Assembly: GCF_000332335.1 (NCBI RefSeq)
Contig: NZ_KB235948.1
Coordinates: 1,896,552-1,960,551 of the forward strand
Direction: 5' to 3'
Length of the DNA stretch: 64,000 nt
Source: Kamptonema formosum PCC 10802
Lineage (GTDB): Bacteria; Cyanobacteriota; Cyanobacteriia; Cyanobacteriales; Oscillatoriaceae
The translations under genes were made by a program, and so were the position numbers. Shown here in pieces: positions 24,900 to 33,721 of the stretch. The notes below the pieces were generated by a model. That model worked only from the letters and a program-made list of their open reading frames with translations, ran no database searches and was not told the origin of the DNA. How positions within the stretch are numbered: the first letter of the stretch is position 1; the number at the start of each line of letters is the position of its first letter.

Positions 24900-25136
24900 G
24901 TGGAAGAAGACGATTATTGTAAAAACATCATGATTCAGGCGCAAGAACATCTACACCCAGATACCTTAGACCGGATTGTTGAGCGGATATTTTCTTCTCA
25001 CAAAATTACTCGCGCAGACCAGCATCGGTTCATGTCTGCCATGCTGTCGAGGGGGACTCTCAGCTGGGAAGATCAGAAGAAAGTCAACCGAGTATTTGAC
25101 GCCCTGCAACAGGGATTGCTGAGGGTGGTCGATTGA
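24900..25136 (+). CDS. Small conserved cyanobacterial protein
   Basis: 78 residues from GTG 24900 (an ATG at 24930 is an alternative). The core EHLHPDTLDRIVERIFSSHKITRADQHRFMSAMLS is highly structured and helical, and I recognise it as a conserved small family of unknown function in cyanobacteria. It has no signal peptide and no membrane segment. It lies alone downstream of the possible RNA at 24641. Confidence 0.65.
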   Translation: MEEDDYCKNIMIQAQEHLHPDTLDRIVERIFSSHKITRADQHRFMSAMLSRGTLSWEDQKKVNRVFDALQQGLLRVVD

Positions 25137-25241
25137 GAGTGCCGGTTCTTGTCAGTCCTCTACTGAGCGAGGCGAGCCGGTCGCTTCGCTTTTGACCGAT
25201 ATTTTATGGATATTAATATTTAAAATTAGAGGTGGGGGGGT

Positions 25242-25330
25242 TAGAGCGGGTTTCTTCGGTACTGAGAAACCCGGTTTCTTAAAGAAACCGGGTTTCTGGC
25301 ATCTAGTTCATCCAACTGAAAACCGCTATA
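25242..25330. repeat. MITE-B copy (about 95-bp family)
   Basis: Starts TAGAGCGG, ends CCGCTATA and contains the central hairpin CCCGGTTTC-TTAAA-GAAACCGGG. The inner arms GGTACTGAGAAACCC and GTTCATCCAACTGAAAACC are shared with the copies at 31516 and 55402. Confidence 0.8.
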
Positions 25331-25484
25331 ATAACAATCCCTGCAGCACAGCGCGTTTGGGTTGAGAAACCCGGTGTTTTGAGGGAACCGGCTCTCTCAA
25401 CATTATGCCTATCGATACAGGCGTCCTCTAGATGAGGGGGGATAGGATCGAAGTAAAAAACAAGCTGGCAAGAGGAATTGAGCG

Positions 25485-26789
25485 ATGGCTGACGAACAGG
25501 ATAAAAGGGTGGAAAAATCCCAACCGGCATCTCCTCCGGCTGGCACGCCAGCCGGCACAGAAGGGATTTGTCAAGCAGTGGCCGGCGCTGCAGCGGGAGC
25601 GGGAGGGATAGCAGGCTCGGCGGCATCCCTGGCAGGTCAGGCGGCGGCGAATGCCGGCAAAACAGTGGGGGGGGCTATCGCTGCAGGCAAAGCGGCGGTG
25701 GGAAAAGCCGCCGGTGCCGGTCAGGCGATCGGGAAAGTGGCGGCGCAAGCGGGATCGGTGGCGGCGGCGACAGCAGGTGAAGTGCTGGAATCGGCTGCGC
25801 ACCAATCCCAGCGGCTGTTCGAGCACGGGACTCACGAAGCGGGACGCGCCCTGACTGTTCTGGGGGAAAACCCGGTGCTGCGATATGTGACGCAAATTTT
25901 CCGGGCGGACTGGCTGCTGGCGGCGATTGGTCAGGTGGATGTGGGGAAAGCGCAAGCAGCGGTGAGAAAGCTGCAGCAAGAGTGCCCGCAGGAAAGCCCG
26001 AGCCAGATCGCTCACCGGATAATGGTGGATAAGGCGCTTTCTGCCGGCGGGATCGGGCTGGTGAGCAGTTTTGTGCCCGGAGCGGCGCTGGCGCTGCTGG
26101 CCATCGATCTGGCAGCGACAACGCAATTGCAGGCGGAAATGGTTTATGAGATTGCGGCGGCTTACGGGATGGATTTAACAGATCCGAAGCGCAAGGGGGA
26201 AGTGCTGGCGATTTTTGGGCTGGCGCTGGGGGGAGGTCAAGCGGTGAGAGCCGGTTTGGGCTTGCTGCGAACTGTGCCGTTTGCCGGTGCGGCGATTGGG
26301 GCGAGCACAAATGCGGTCATGCTGTACACGCTGGGATATGCGGCGTGCCGGTTCTATGAATCAAAGGTGAGTCCGCTGACTTCGGAAGCTGCAGCGGAAG
26401 AGGTTAAGAAAGGCAGCGAGGACTATTTAAAACTTGCCCTGGCTCAACAAGCGGTTATGGATCGGGTTCTCGCGGAGATGGTTTTGGCGAGCCATCCTGA
26501 TAAATCTTGGGATGATATTTTGCCAGAGTTGAAATCTCTGAATTTGACACCGGCCTCTTTGGATGCGATCGCACAGCACATCAAATCGCCCCAGCCTTTG
26601 CCGGCGCTGATCGGGCAGCTCAACAGCGATTTTGCCAGACCTTTGCTGGTTCAGTGTTACAGGATTGCGCTCTCCGATGGGGTGATTGCGCCGGCAGAAA
26701 AGCGGGTGATAGAAGCGATTGCCAATCAGTTCCGCATTCCTGTGGGGCCGGTGGAGGAAGCTGTTCGGTCGGAAATGCGCAGCCGGTGA
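25485..26789 (+). CDS. EcsC/DUF697-like protein with C-terminal TerB-like domain
   Basis: 434 residues. Residues about 20-105 are Ala/Gly-rich low complexity with repeated GKAAVGKAAGAG-type units. The middle (about 175-300) carries hydrophobic helices GGIGLVSSFVPGAALALLAIDLAA and LGLLRTVPFAGAAIGASTNAVMLYTLGYAACRFYE, like EcsC/DUF697 membrane-associated proteins. The C-terminus (about 375-430, CYRIALSDGVIAPAEKRVIEAIANQF) reads as a TerB-like four-helix domain. No function can be given; association with the inner membrane is likely. A MITE-B copy starts directly after the stop codon. Confidence 0.7.
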   Translation: MADEQDKRVEKSQPASPPAGTPAGTEGICQAVAGAAAGAGGIAGSAASLAGQAAANAGKTVGGAIAAGKAAVGKAAGAGQAIGKVAAQAGSVAAATAGEVLESAAHQSQRLFEHGTHEAGRALTVLGENPVLRYVTQIFRADWLLAAIGQVDVGKAQAAVRKLQQECPQESPSQIAHRIMVDKALSAGGIGLVSSFVPGAALALLAIDLAATTQLQAEMVYEIAAAYGMDLTDPKRKGEVLAIFGLALGGGQAVRAGLGLLRTVPFAGAAIGASTNAVMLYTLGYAACRFYESKVSPLTSEAAAEEVKKGSEDYLKLALAQQAVMDRVLAEMVLASHPDKSWDDILPELKSLNLTPASLDAIAQHIKSPQPLPALIGQLNSDFARPLLVQCYRIALSDGVIAPAEKRVIEAIANQFRIPVGPVEEAVRSEMRSR

Positions 26790-26885
26790 TAGAGCGGCTC
26801 TCATATTAGTGCGGTACTGAGAAACCCGGTTTCTTTAAGAAACCGGGTTTCTGGGCCGCAGTTCATGCAACTGAGAGCCGCTCTA
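26790..26885. repeat. MITE-B copy with covarying ends
   Basis: Ends are TAGAGCGGCTCTCA and TGAGAGCCGCTCTA, perfectly complementary although both differ from the TATAGCGGTTTTCA type of the copy at 31516. The central AGAAACCCGG hairpin is intact. The element begins on the base after the stop codon of the EcsC/TerB gene and can serve as its terminator. Confidence 0.85.
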
Positions 26886-27096
26886 TCGTTGCCCGCTGTA
26901 TGTGATTCGGTAGGGTGCGTGCGGGAGGCGCGCGCACCCACCCCAGCCGGATCTCCGGGCATAGGGCACCGGGGATGGGGCATAGGGGATGGGGCTCGCG
27001 GGAATTTCTCGGTTGCTTTGTGGCGCTGCCGGTGGGAGAATAGTCCATCAAACCGGCAGAACGACGGAGGCGGCGGCTTGCCGGCGGGCGCAGTCT

Positions 27097-27203
27097 TATA
27101 GCAGTAGCCACTTAGGGCGCGGACGTAGGACAGGCGTCTCGCCTGTCCCTGTTCCTACGAACAAGTGAGATGCCCTGTCCTAAACTGACTGTGTGCTGCT
27201 ATA
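27097..27203. repeat. Degenerate TATAGCAGTA-ended element
   Basis: Begins TATAGCAGTAGCCACTTAGG and ends GTGCTGCTATA, with GACAGGCGTCTCGCCTGTCC and AGTGAGATGCCCTGTCC inside. It is related to the element at 23315-23406, in opposite orientation. Confidence 0.65.
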
Positions 27204-27303
27204 GCTCTGACTGCGCATCTCGGCAGGTCTGAGAAAGTCTTTATTTTTGAGGATTTTCAATTCTTGTAACAAGATATGAAGGGGAGCGCCGTATTTTCAC
27301 TAA

Positions 27304-27464
27304 TATAGCAGTAGGCACTTAGGTTTGTACATTTCGGCCTCTTTTGCACCCCCCCACTCCTGCTCCTATTGTCCTAACCCATATTACTACTGGGATATAG
27401 ACGTAGGGCAGGCGTCCGCCGGGACTGAAGGTCTAATGTTCTAACCTAAGTGCATACTGCTATA
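27304..27464. repeat. MITE-A copy, 161 bp
   Basis: Ends TATAGCAGTAGGCACTTAGG and CCTAAGTGCATACTGCTATA are inverted repeats. Inside: ACATTTCGGCCTCTTTTGCA, ATATTACTACTGGGATATAG, CGTAGGGCAGGCG and TCTAATGTTC. The copies at 28572 and 61214 have the same length and internal order in opposite orientation. Confidence 0.9.
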
Positions 27465-27484
27465 AATCGGCGTGGGATAGAGAT

Positions 27485-27567
27485 AGGACTTACGCAGTGA
27501 CCTCAATTGTGTGGTGGGTTACGCTTGCGCTAACCCACCCTACCGATAGAGGCTTTGCGTAAGTCCT
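27485..27567. repeat. 83-bp element with AGGACTTACGCA ends
   Basis: Perfect 12-bp inverted ends AGGACTTACGCA and TGCGTAAGTCCT enclose a hairpin made of GTGGTGGGTTACGC and GCTAACCCACC. It has the form of a small inverted-repeat element. The interval 26886-27836 otherwise contains repeats and no recognised gene. Confidence 0.8.
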
Positions 27568-27836
27568 GAGAGAATTGAACACCTTAACTGACCGGCTTCC
27601 CGCCACAACAAACGTATTTTGGCGATTGTTAGACGGTGTTTTGGGGCGTGGGAGCGAGAGCGCCCCAAGGGTTCAGGTCTGGCCATACCTGTCGGATAAG
27701 GGATGCAGCGCGCAGGGGGTGCGGTTGCCCGGTGCCTGCCGCACCGCCACGGGGACGAGTGAGGAACACTGCGCGCTTTTAAACGACAATATTCTAGATG
27801 GGCTGGCAACCAAATCTAACTTTCTCCCCCCACTTG

Positions 27837-28466
27837 ATGCAATCTACGTTAGCTGCTAGGATTTTACTAACTACTCTGGCTGTAACTGTTTCAGGGGCGT
27901 CTCCAGCTTGGTGCCAACAATTCATCCCTCCTGCCAGCCTGACGCCTATTCAATCTGAAGCCACAGTTTTTAAGTGCGTTCCCTATGGAACGAACAGCTA
28001 TATTACTCTCGCGGAAAAAGCGGACAAAACAGCGGCTCTATTTCTGTGGAGCAGCGAAAATTTTGGTGGCAAATTGTCCCCCGAACGAGCCTGCAATACC
28101 CTTTCACAACGCATGAATGATGCGGTGAGAAAGCAGGGGGGGAACTTGAACAGCTTGCTGCTGACGATGGGGCGCGTAAACCGGGAAACAGTGATTTGTT
28201 TTGTCAGCAATTATGACTCGGGCTGTAACGCCAACAACACGCTGTTTGCTCTGACACCAGAAGATGCTAAGCAATATGGCAGACAGCCCCAGAAATTTCT
28301 AGAAAAGCTGACGGGGATAAGCGTTCAGGGTTCACAACCTCCGGTTTTGCAATTGGCCGGCAATCCTATTAATGACATCGACCGGCAGCCTTACTTCAGT
28401 TTAGAAGCCTGGGAAAAACAATTTCTAAAAAATAAATACGGCAGCCAGGTAACTCGCTATAAATAG
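27837..28466 (+). CDS. COP23 domain secreted protein
   Basis: 209 residues from ATG 27837, which gives a clean signal peptide (LAARILLTTLAVTVSGASPAWCQQ); an ATG 39 bp upstream would add an unlikely prefix. The mature part fits the COP23 pattern: FKCVPYGTNSYITL, LFLWSSENFGG, PERACNTLSQRMNDAV and TVICFVSNYDSGCNANNTLFAL, with four Cys likely disulfide-paired. COP23 was described as a circadian-oscillating membrane-associated protein of a unicellular cyanobacterium; the molecular role is unknown. Probably periplasmic. Confidence 0.8.
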   Translation: MQSTLAARILLTTLAVTVSGASPAWCQQFIPPASLTPIQSEATVFKCVPYGTNSYITLAEKADKTAALFLWSSENFGGKLSPERACNTLSQRMNDAVRKQGGNLNSLLLTMGRVNRETVICFVSNYDSGCNANNTLFALTPEDAKQYGRQPQKFLEKLTGISVQGSQPPVLQLAGNPINDIDRQPYFSLEAWEKQFLKNKYGSQVTRYK

Positions 28467-28571
28467 GCGGTTATTATAGCAATAGACAGTTCTAGCAGTA
28501 TGCACTTAGGTTAGTACATGGGCATCATCGCATCATCGCATCACGCATGCATGGCATCACGCAAAAGCTGG

Positions 28572-28732
28572 TATAGCAGTATGCACTTAGGTTAAAACAT
28601 TAGACCTTCAGTCCCGGCGGACGCCTGCCCTACGTCTATATCCCAGTAGTAATATCGGTTAGGACAATAGGAGCCGGAGTGCGGGGGTGCAAAAGAGGCC
28701 GAAATGTACGAACCTAATTGGCTACTGCTATA
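28572..28732. repeat. MITE-A copy, 161 bp
   Basis: Starts TATAGCAGTATGCACTTAGG and ends GGCTACTGCTATA in the reverse orientation to the copy at 27304. It is preceded at 28493-28550 by a partial end and by CATCATCGCAT repeats. The gap 28467-28843 holds only such repeats. Confidence 0.9.
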
Positions 28733-28843
28733 GGGGCGGGTTTACTAACATCTGGTAAAACCCAGAGACATCTTGGGTGAACCCGCCCCTACTTACCCCA
28801 TGCGCATGAGCCCGATGCGCATGAGCCCCATGCCCCAGCAGAA

Positions 28844-30826
28844 TTATCCTCCCCCTTCATCCTTTTCCAGCGCCTCACTTCGCTCGTCGCGCTGCCGGTG
28901 CCTGCGCTCACTCCCCCCGTTCCGCTCATTTCCCCACCGTTCCAGCAGCTGCAACAGCACCCGCTCCAGTTGCGGCGACAGTCCCAGCGGCAAACTTTCC
29001 GAACGCAGGTGCAAGTCCCGCTGCGGAAACGGAACCTGAATTTGGCGCTGGCGAAACAGCTCCTCAATCCGGAAATAGAGGTCGCTTTTGAAAAGAAATT
29101 GCTTGCTCGGTTCCTTAATCCACACCAGCAAGTTAAAATTCAGATCGCTCTCGCCAAACCCCTTGAAAAACACTTGGGGCGGAGGAAATGACAGAATCCC
29201 CTGCTGTTCTTGAGCTGCTTCTAGCAGCGCCTCTCTCACCGCTTGGACATCCGAACCGTAAGCCACGCCCACCGGCAGCTGCAGTCGCGAAACCGAGTTG
29301 TGGTGGCTCCAGTTAATCACCTCCGTTTCCAGAAAGCGAGAATTCGGCACAATAATCGAAATATTGTCCACCGTTCTAATCACTGTGCTGCGAGCCCCGA
29401 TCCGCTCTATCGTGCCGGTATACCGCCCCACTTCCACAAAGTCTCCCACCACGAGCCGGCGCTCAAACAGCAGGACAATGCCGCTGGCGAAATTCTTAGC
29501 GATGTCTTGAAAGCCAAACCCAATTCCCACGCCCAGCGCGCTCGCCACAATGGTTAAGGAGCTGATATCCAGCCCCCAAATTTGCAGCACGACAACGGTG
29601 CCAATGGAAATTAAACTGTATTTCACAATCACGGCAACGGCTTCCTGGATGCCGCGATTAATCCCCGTGACGCCCAAGATGCGAGTTTTCAGGAGATTTG
29701 TGGCGATGCTCGTGCCGGCGAACAGTGCGGTCAGCAGGCAAATCAGCACCAGCAGATTTGCAACAGAATAGTCATTTTTATTGAGAGTTAAAATCGGGGA
29801 AGTGAAGGTGGAAATCAGGCTGTTGGCGAGCCGGTAGCTCCAATTTCGGGTGAGGGGAAACAGATTGGTGACGTGAAAAATGGCAGCCAGCCAGACGACA
29901 GTCCGCCCCAGCCCCAGGCTGAGGTTGAGCAGCGCTTCTATTGTGTGGGAAAACTCCCTGTGTGGGCGTTCCTGTGCCGTCTGGGACGAAGGCTCACCGG
30001 CAGCGGAAGGTTCAGGAATCAGCCTTGCCAGCCCCATTCGCAGGTAGCGCTCCCAGACGCGCCCCAACAGCCAGTGCAGCCCCACCGCCAGCGCCACCAC
30101 GCCAATTGCCAGAATCAGCGCTATGCGGATAAACTCAGCGCTGCGCTCTCGCTGCGCTTGCTGCAGGGCTTGCTGAATTTGCGCCGCCCAAACCTGGGCT
30201 TGCTCTTCGGGCGTCATGCCGGCACCGGCATCTCGTCGAGTTACAGTTAGCAAATACTGCCCGTTCAGCACAATGGTGGGCAATTGATTGCGCTCCTCAA
30301 TCTTGACCGCGACTGGATTTGAGGAGCGCGCTGCCTTTTTCAGCTCAGAACCGATCCACTCAGAGCGCACCTCAGCTGGGTAATCTCCCGCGTCTGACAC
30401 TTTAAAAAGTTCCCGCCCGTCCAAAAGCACAGGGGCGGTTGAGATTACCGTTTTCACAGCCTTTGCCTTGCCGGAGTTGCTTTCGGGCGGGAGTTTCTCG
30501 CCTCCCTCGTCTCTTGCGTTGCTCGGGGCAAACCGTTCCTGACTCTGGGAAATCGCCGGCGGCTGTAAAGAATTTGGGGCGGCGGCTAGACTCACCGGCA
30601 CACTGGCTGTCGCCACCAGCAGGCACCCCACAACGGCGATGGCAATCCCAACTCTCCGCCCGAATGGCGATAGCCGGTAGCTCTGACGGCGATTCCGGTT
30701 GCTTTTCACGCTCGCATACCCTCCCCTACATTTGTGCAGTTTAATGTAAGCTTGCCTCACCGGCACAGCTCGTGCTGTGACGCACGCTCTCATTAGATCA
30801 ATTATGCTAAACTCCCCACCATTCAT
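28844..30826 (-). CDS. MscS-family mechanosensitive ion channel
   Basis: Up to 660 residues; the true start may be downstream, because the hydrophobic signal-like segment (GIAIAVVGCLLVATASVPVSLA) begins near residue 59. A periplasmic region precedes several membrane helices. The MscS core follows: SLTIVASALGVGIGFGFQDIAKNFASG (pore helix TM3), then ERRLVVGDFVEV, GTIERIGARSTVIRT and IIVPNSRFLETEVINWS of the beta domain. It releases solutes on hypo-osmotic shock. The last 30 residues are charged (ERRHRQRDERSEAL) and encoded by a repeat-like sequence. Confidence 0.88.
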   Translation of the reverse strand: MNGGEFSIIDLMRACVTARAVPVRQAYIKLHKCRGGYASVKSNRNRRQSYRLSPFGRRVGIAIAVVGCLLVATASVPVSLAAAPNSLQPPAISQSQERFAPSNARDEGGEKLPPESNSGKAKAVKTVISTAPVLLDGRELFKVSDAGDYPAEVRSEWIGSELKKAARSSNPVAVKIEERNQLPTIVLNGQYLLTVTRRDAGAGMTPEEQAQVWAAQIQQALQQAQRERSAEFIRIALILAIGVVALAVGLHWLLGRVWERYLRMGLARLIPEPSAAGEPSSQTAQERPHREFSHTIEALLNLSLGLGRTVVWLAAIFHVTNLFPLTRNWSYRLANSLISTFTSPILTLNKNDYSVANLLVLICLLTALFAGTSIATNLLKTRILGVTGINRGIQEAVAVIVKYSLISIGTVVVLQIWGLDISSLTIVASALGVGIGFGFQDIAKNFASGIVLLFERRLVVGDFVEVGRYTGTIERIGARSTVIRTVDNISIIVPNSRFLETEVINWSHHNSVSRLQLPVGVAYGSDVQAVREALLEAAQEQQGILSFPPPQVFFKGFGESDLNFNLLVWIKEPSKQFLFKSDLYFRIEELFRQRQIQVPFPQRDLHLRSESLPLGLSPQLERVLLQLLERWGNERNGGSERRHRQRDERSEALEKDEGGG

Positions 30827-31079
30827 TCCTCCGGCTGAAGTTTCCTTCGCCGCACTGCCGGTGCAGTGTTCCCAGGCTGGGAGGATTGCCGGACAGCCGG
30901 CTCAATTCCAGTTAATTAGTGTTAATTGTACCGGAAATTGCCAGACCTGAAAACACTCACCCCCATCCAGCTAGTTTCAATCCCGTTGCCGGGATTCAGC
31001 TGGCAAAAAATATTCTTCTCCTCCTGCCGCCTGCTAAAATCATTATCGCATTGATTTCGGCTTCTTTGTATGCACCGGC

Positions 31080-31389
31080 ATGCTCCCGGCGCTTTTCCCC
31101 GTGCCCCTGGCATTCAGCGCCGGCTGCACCGGCTATCCGAGGGAAGTTTATCTCTCTATTTTGCTGATGGCGATTTTCCCCCAGCTCGTTGGCCACACCA
31201 GCTTTAACTGGGCGGTGCGGTGGGTTTCGCCCACCTTTGTGACGCTGGCCATTTTGTTCCTTGCCGGTGGCTTCCAGTATCCTGGGCTATTTTGTATTTG
31301 GGGAAGTGCCGGCACCTGCAGTGCTTGCCGGTGCGGCGGTGCTGCTTGCCGGTGTGGCCATTGTGGCGGCGGGGCAGCGCAAAAAATGA
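31080..31389 (+). pseudogene. EamA (DMT) transporter C-terminal remnant
   Basis: One frame reads YLSILLMAIFPQLVGHTSFN, then WAVRWVSPTFVTLAILF; a shifted frame continues VASSILGYFVFGEVPAPAVL and AGAAVLLAGVAIVAAG up to TGA at 31387-31389. Together these are the last membrane helices of an EamA-family drug/metabolite transporter. A 1-bp frameshift lies near 31258-31265, and the N-terminal half is absent. The gene is dead. Confidence 0.8.
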
Positions 31390-31515
31390 TGCAGTTAAAT
31401 TGCTATTTTAGGGAGCAGCCCCCGTGAAGGATCTGCTGGCAGGGCTAAAGCCCTACTACAAACCTTTTCAAGTCAGAAGTCAGAGTCCCGGAACGGGGGA
31501 GCGGTAAATTAAAGG

Positions 31516-31610
31516 TATAGCGGTTTTCATCTGAGTGAGGTACTGAGAAACCCGTATTCTTAAAGATACGGGTTTTTGGCATGTACTTCATCCAACTGAA
31601 AACCGCTATA
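31516..31610. repeat. MITE-B copy with covarying central hairpin
   Basis: Ends are TATAGCGGTTTTCA and TGAAAACCGCTATA. The central hairpin is CCCGTAT...ATACGGG instead of CCCGGTTTC...GAAACCGGG, so both arms changed together and the stem is preserved. Confidence 0.88.
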
Positions 31611-31680
31611 TTTTAGTTGCGGTTTTTTTTGTATAAGTGTTGTGCAACGAATGGCTTCTCAGCCCCCAGGCCCTCCGCTA

Positions 31681-32367
31681 TTATTGCGCCATAATTTCAC
31701 TATCAAGAAGTCCTTTCTGGAGAGCCAAAACTGCAGCTTGAGTGCGGTCGCGGACTTCCAGCTTTTGCAAAATGGCGTGGACGTGAACGCGCACTGTTCC
31801 GGGGGCGATGTAGAGCTGTTGGGCGATTTCTTGATTGCTCTTGCCTTGAGCCACGAGGGCCAGGATTTCTTGCTCGCGCTTGGTGAGCTGGTTTTCTGGC
31901 GTTTTGGGCTGGTTTGAGCCAGCAGGAGCCGGCTCACTTTCGGCAAAAGCAAAAGCCGCCCGGATTTCCGCCGTGGCGGCTCTGTCCCACCAAGAGGCAC
32001 CGGCAGCCACGGAACGAATCGCCAAAACCAAAGTTTCTGCAGCAATTCCTTTCAGGCAATAGCCTTGAGCGCCGGCTTCAATCAGCCGCTCAATCAGAGA
32101 TTTTTGGGAGTGAGAGGTTAAAACCAGAACCGCAATATTTGGGTGGCGCTCTTTGATTTGCCGGCACGCTTCAATCCCGCCAATCCCAAGCAGTCCCACA
32201 TCCAGCAAGACGACATCTGGCAAGTATTGATTGGTCAATTCAACTGCACTCTCGCCATCTTCCGCCTCGGCGACAACTTCCAAACCGCTCTCCCGCTGCA
32301 ACCGCGTTGAGAGCCCCAGGCGAAATAGCTCATCATCTTCAACCAGCAAAATTCGCAAATTGGGCAT
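31681..32367 (-). CDS. NarL/FixJ-type response regulator
   Basis: 228 residues from ATG 32367 (MPNLRILLVEDDE). The 16 residues upstream in frame come from a CATGGGGCAT repeat and are unlikely to be translated. The receiver domain has the acidic pair EDD, the phospho-acceptor Asp in DVVLLDVGL and Lys in YCLKGIA. The C-terminal LuxR-type helix-turn-helix is LTKREQEILALVAQGKSNQE followed by IAQQLYIAPGTVRVHVHAIL. It is encoded next to, and downstream of, a sensor kinase, with the pair divergent from the kdp operon, so it may regulate potassium uptake. Confidence 0.9.
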   Translation of the reverse strand: MPNLRILLVEDDELFRLGLSTRLQRESGLEVVAEAEDGESAVELTNQYLPDVVLLDVGLLGIGGIEACRQIKERHPNIAVLVLTSHSQKSLIERLIEAGAQGYCLKGIAAETLVLAIRSVAAGASWWDRAATAEIRAAFAFAESEPAPAGSNQPKTPENQLTKREQEILALVAQGKSNQEIAQQLYIAPGTVRVHVHAILQKLEVRDRTQAAVLALQKGLLDSEIMAQ

Positions 32368-32396
32368 GGGGCATGGGGCATCATCGCATAGAGGAC

Positions 32397-33461
32397 TCAG
32401 GATTGAGGAAGGCAAGCCGGCAGTTTAAAGGCAAACAGCGCCCCGTGGGGTGAGCGATTTTCTGCCCAAATTGTACCGCCGTGGGCTTCAACAATCTGTC
32501 GCGTCAAATACAGTCCCAGCCCAGAGCCTTTGGCGTGGCGGTTGCTGTGCCCTTGATAGAACCGCTCGAACAAGTGAGGGAGTTCGTCAGCGGTCATTCC
32601 CAAGCCCTCATCGAGAACCTTGACGACCTGACAGCCAGACTGGGACTCCAAGACTACTTCTACTTTACCGCCGCGAGGGGAGTGGTTGATGCTGTTGGTC
32701 AGCAAGTTGGCAAAGACGCGCTGCAGCTGCAGGGGATCGCCGCTCACCCAAAGCGCTCGGCGGAAGTCCGACTCTCCGCAGCTCAGGTGAATGTACACCC
32801 GGCGCGTTGCGGATAAATCCGTCAGGGTGGCGATCGCCTCCTCGGCGATGCCCACCAAATTCACCGGCACCCGCTGCAATTTCAGTCCCTCGGTGTCGTT
32901 GCGGTACACGAAAAGCAGCGTCTCCACCAGCTGCAGCGTGGTGCGGTGCGAGCGCACCATCATTTCCAGCACTTTTTGCTGTGCCGGCGTCACTGCGCCG
33001 AATTGCTGCTGCTGGAAGGATTTGATGGTTTCAATGGCACCAAGTAGCGGCGTTTTCAGGTCGTGGCTCAAGGTGGAAACGAAATCCTCTCGCATCAAAG
33101 ACAGCTGCTTTTCGGCGGCGAGCTGAGCTTGCTGTTGCGCCAGCGCTTCCTCGTAGCGCCGGTTGCGCTGCGACAGCCAGCCGGTGACGACTAGCGCCAG
33201 CACGGCAATCAGCCGGTTGGCCACAGTCGCCGGATTCAAGGGTTCAGCATCGGGCAAAAAAAGATTCAGCAGCGTTAAACAGCAAGCCGCAGCCGTTACC
33301 GCCACAGTGGCGGACCGGCTCCTCAGGGAATTGGCTTGCAAAATTGCGCCGGTGTACAGGTAGCCAAAGACATACGCTGATGGCGTGGAGAACTCTAGCG
33401 CTATGACCACAGCGAATATACCGGCAACCAGCCAGTGCGGTTTCAAGGACTGATTCTTCAT
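32397..33461 (-). CDS. Membrane sensor histidine kinase
   Basis: 354 residues from ATG 33461. Two to three N-terminal hydrophobic segments (PHWLVAGIFAVVIALEF, TVAVTAAACCLTLLNLF, IAVLALVVTGWL) anchor it in the membrane. The phospho-acceptor is in VSTLSHDLKTPL (H-box), NLLTNSINHSP is the N-box, VLDEGLGM the G1 box and GSGLGLYL the G2 box. There is no periplasmic sensory domain of size, so it may sense membrane state or ions. It is co-oriented with the NarL regulator, separated by a short repeat, and divergent from kdp. Since KdpD here lacks a kinase domain, this pair is a candidate to control kdp. Confidence 0.9.
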   Translation of the reverse strand: MKNQSLKPHWLVAGIFAVVIALEFSTPSAYVFGYLYTGAILQANSLRSRSATVAVTAAACCLTLLNLFLPDAEPLNPATVANRLIAVLALVVTGWLSQRNRRYEEALAQQQAQLAAEKQLSLMREDFVSTLSHDLKTPLLGAIETIKSFQQQQFGAVTPAQQKVLEMMVRSHRTTLQLVETLLFVYRNDTEGLKLQRVPVNLVGIAEEAIATLTDLSATRRVYIHLSCGESDFRRALWVSGDPLQLQRVFANLLTNSINHSPRGGKVEVVLESQSGCQVVKVLDEGLGMTADELPHLFERFYQGHSNRHAKGSGLGLYLTRQIVEAHGGTIWAENRSPHGALFAFKLPACLPQS

Positions 33462-33534
33462 GGCTCGACCTATTTCAGCTTGTAACTGGCATGACACCCC
33501 TCTCCTCTAAGCAAAAATACTCGTTCAGGGGCTT

Positions 33535-33552
33535 CTATATTTGGAGATATAG
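33535..33552. promoter_or_regulatory. Inverted repeat in kinase/kdp divergent region
   Basis: CTATAT-TTGGAG-ATATAG is a perfect 6-bp inverted repeat in the 260-bp divergent region between the sensor kinase and the kdp-side genes. It could be an operator. No promoter boxes could be assigned securely. Confidence 0.3.
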
Positions 33553-33721
33553 ATGTTTGTAAACGCCCTCAACATTTATATTCTTCTGGGATTAGATTGC
33601 CCTATATAAATTTGGGCTGAGGGTCAAGTTATACCTTGTTATATCTTGTCTCCCACGGGAAAAGATTCGATAATCAGGATAAGAAACCCCATCCTACATA
33701 ATCAAATTATACTGGCCAGAT

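Noticed and set aside
27575-27859. 94-codon frame before the COP23 gene
   Set aside because: No family features; it overlaps the COP23 gene in another frame and starts at the edge of a repeat.
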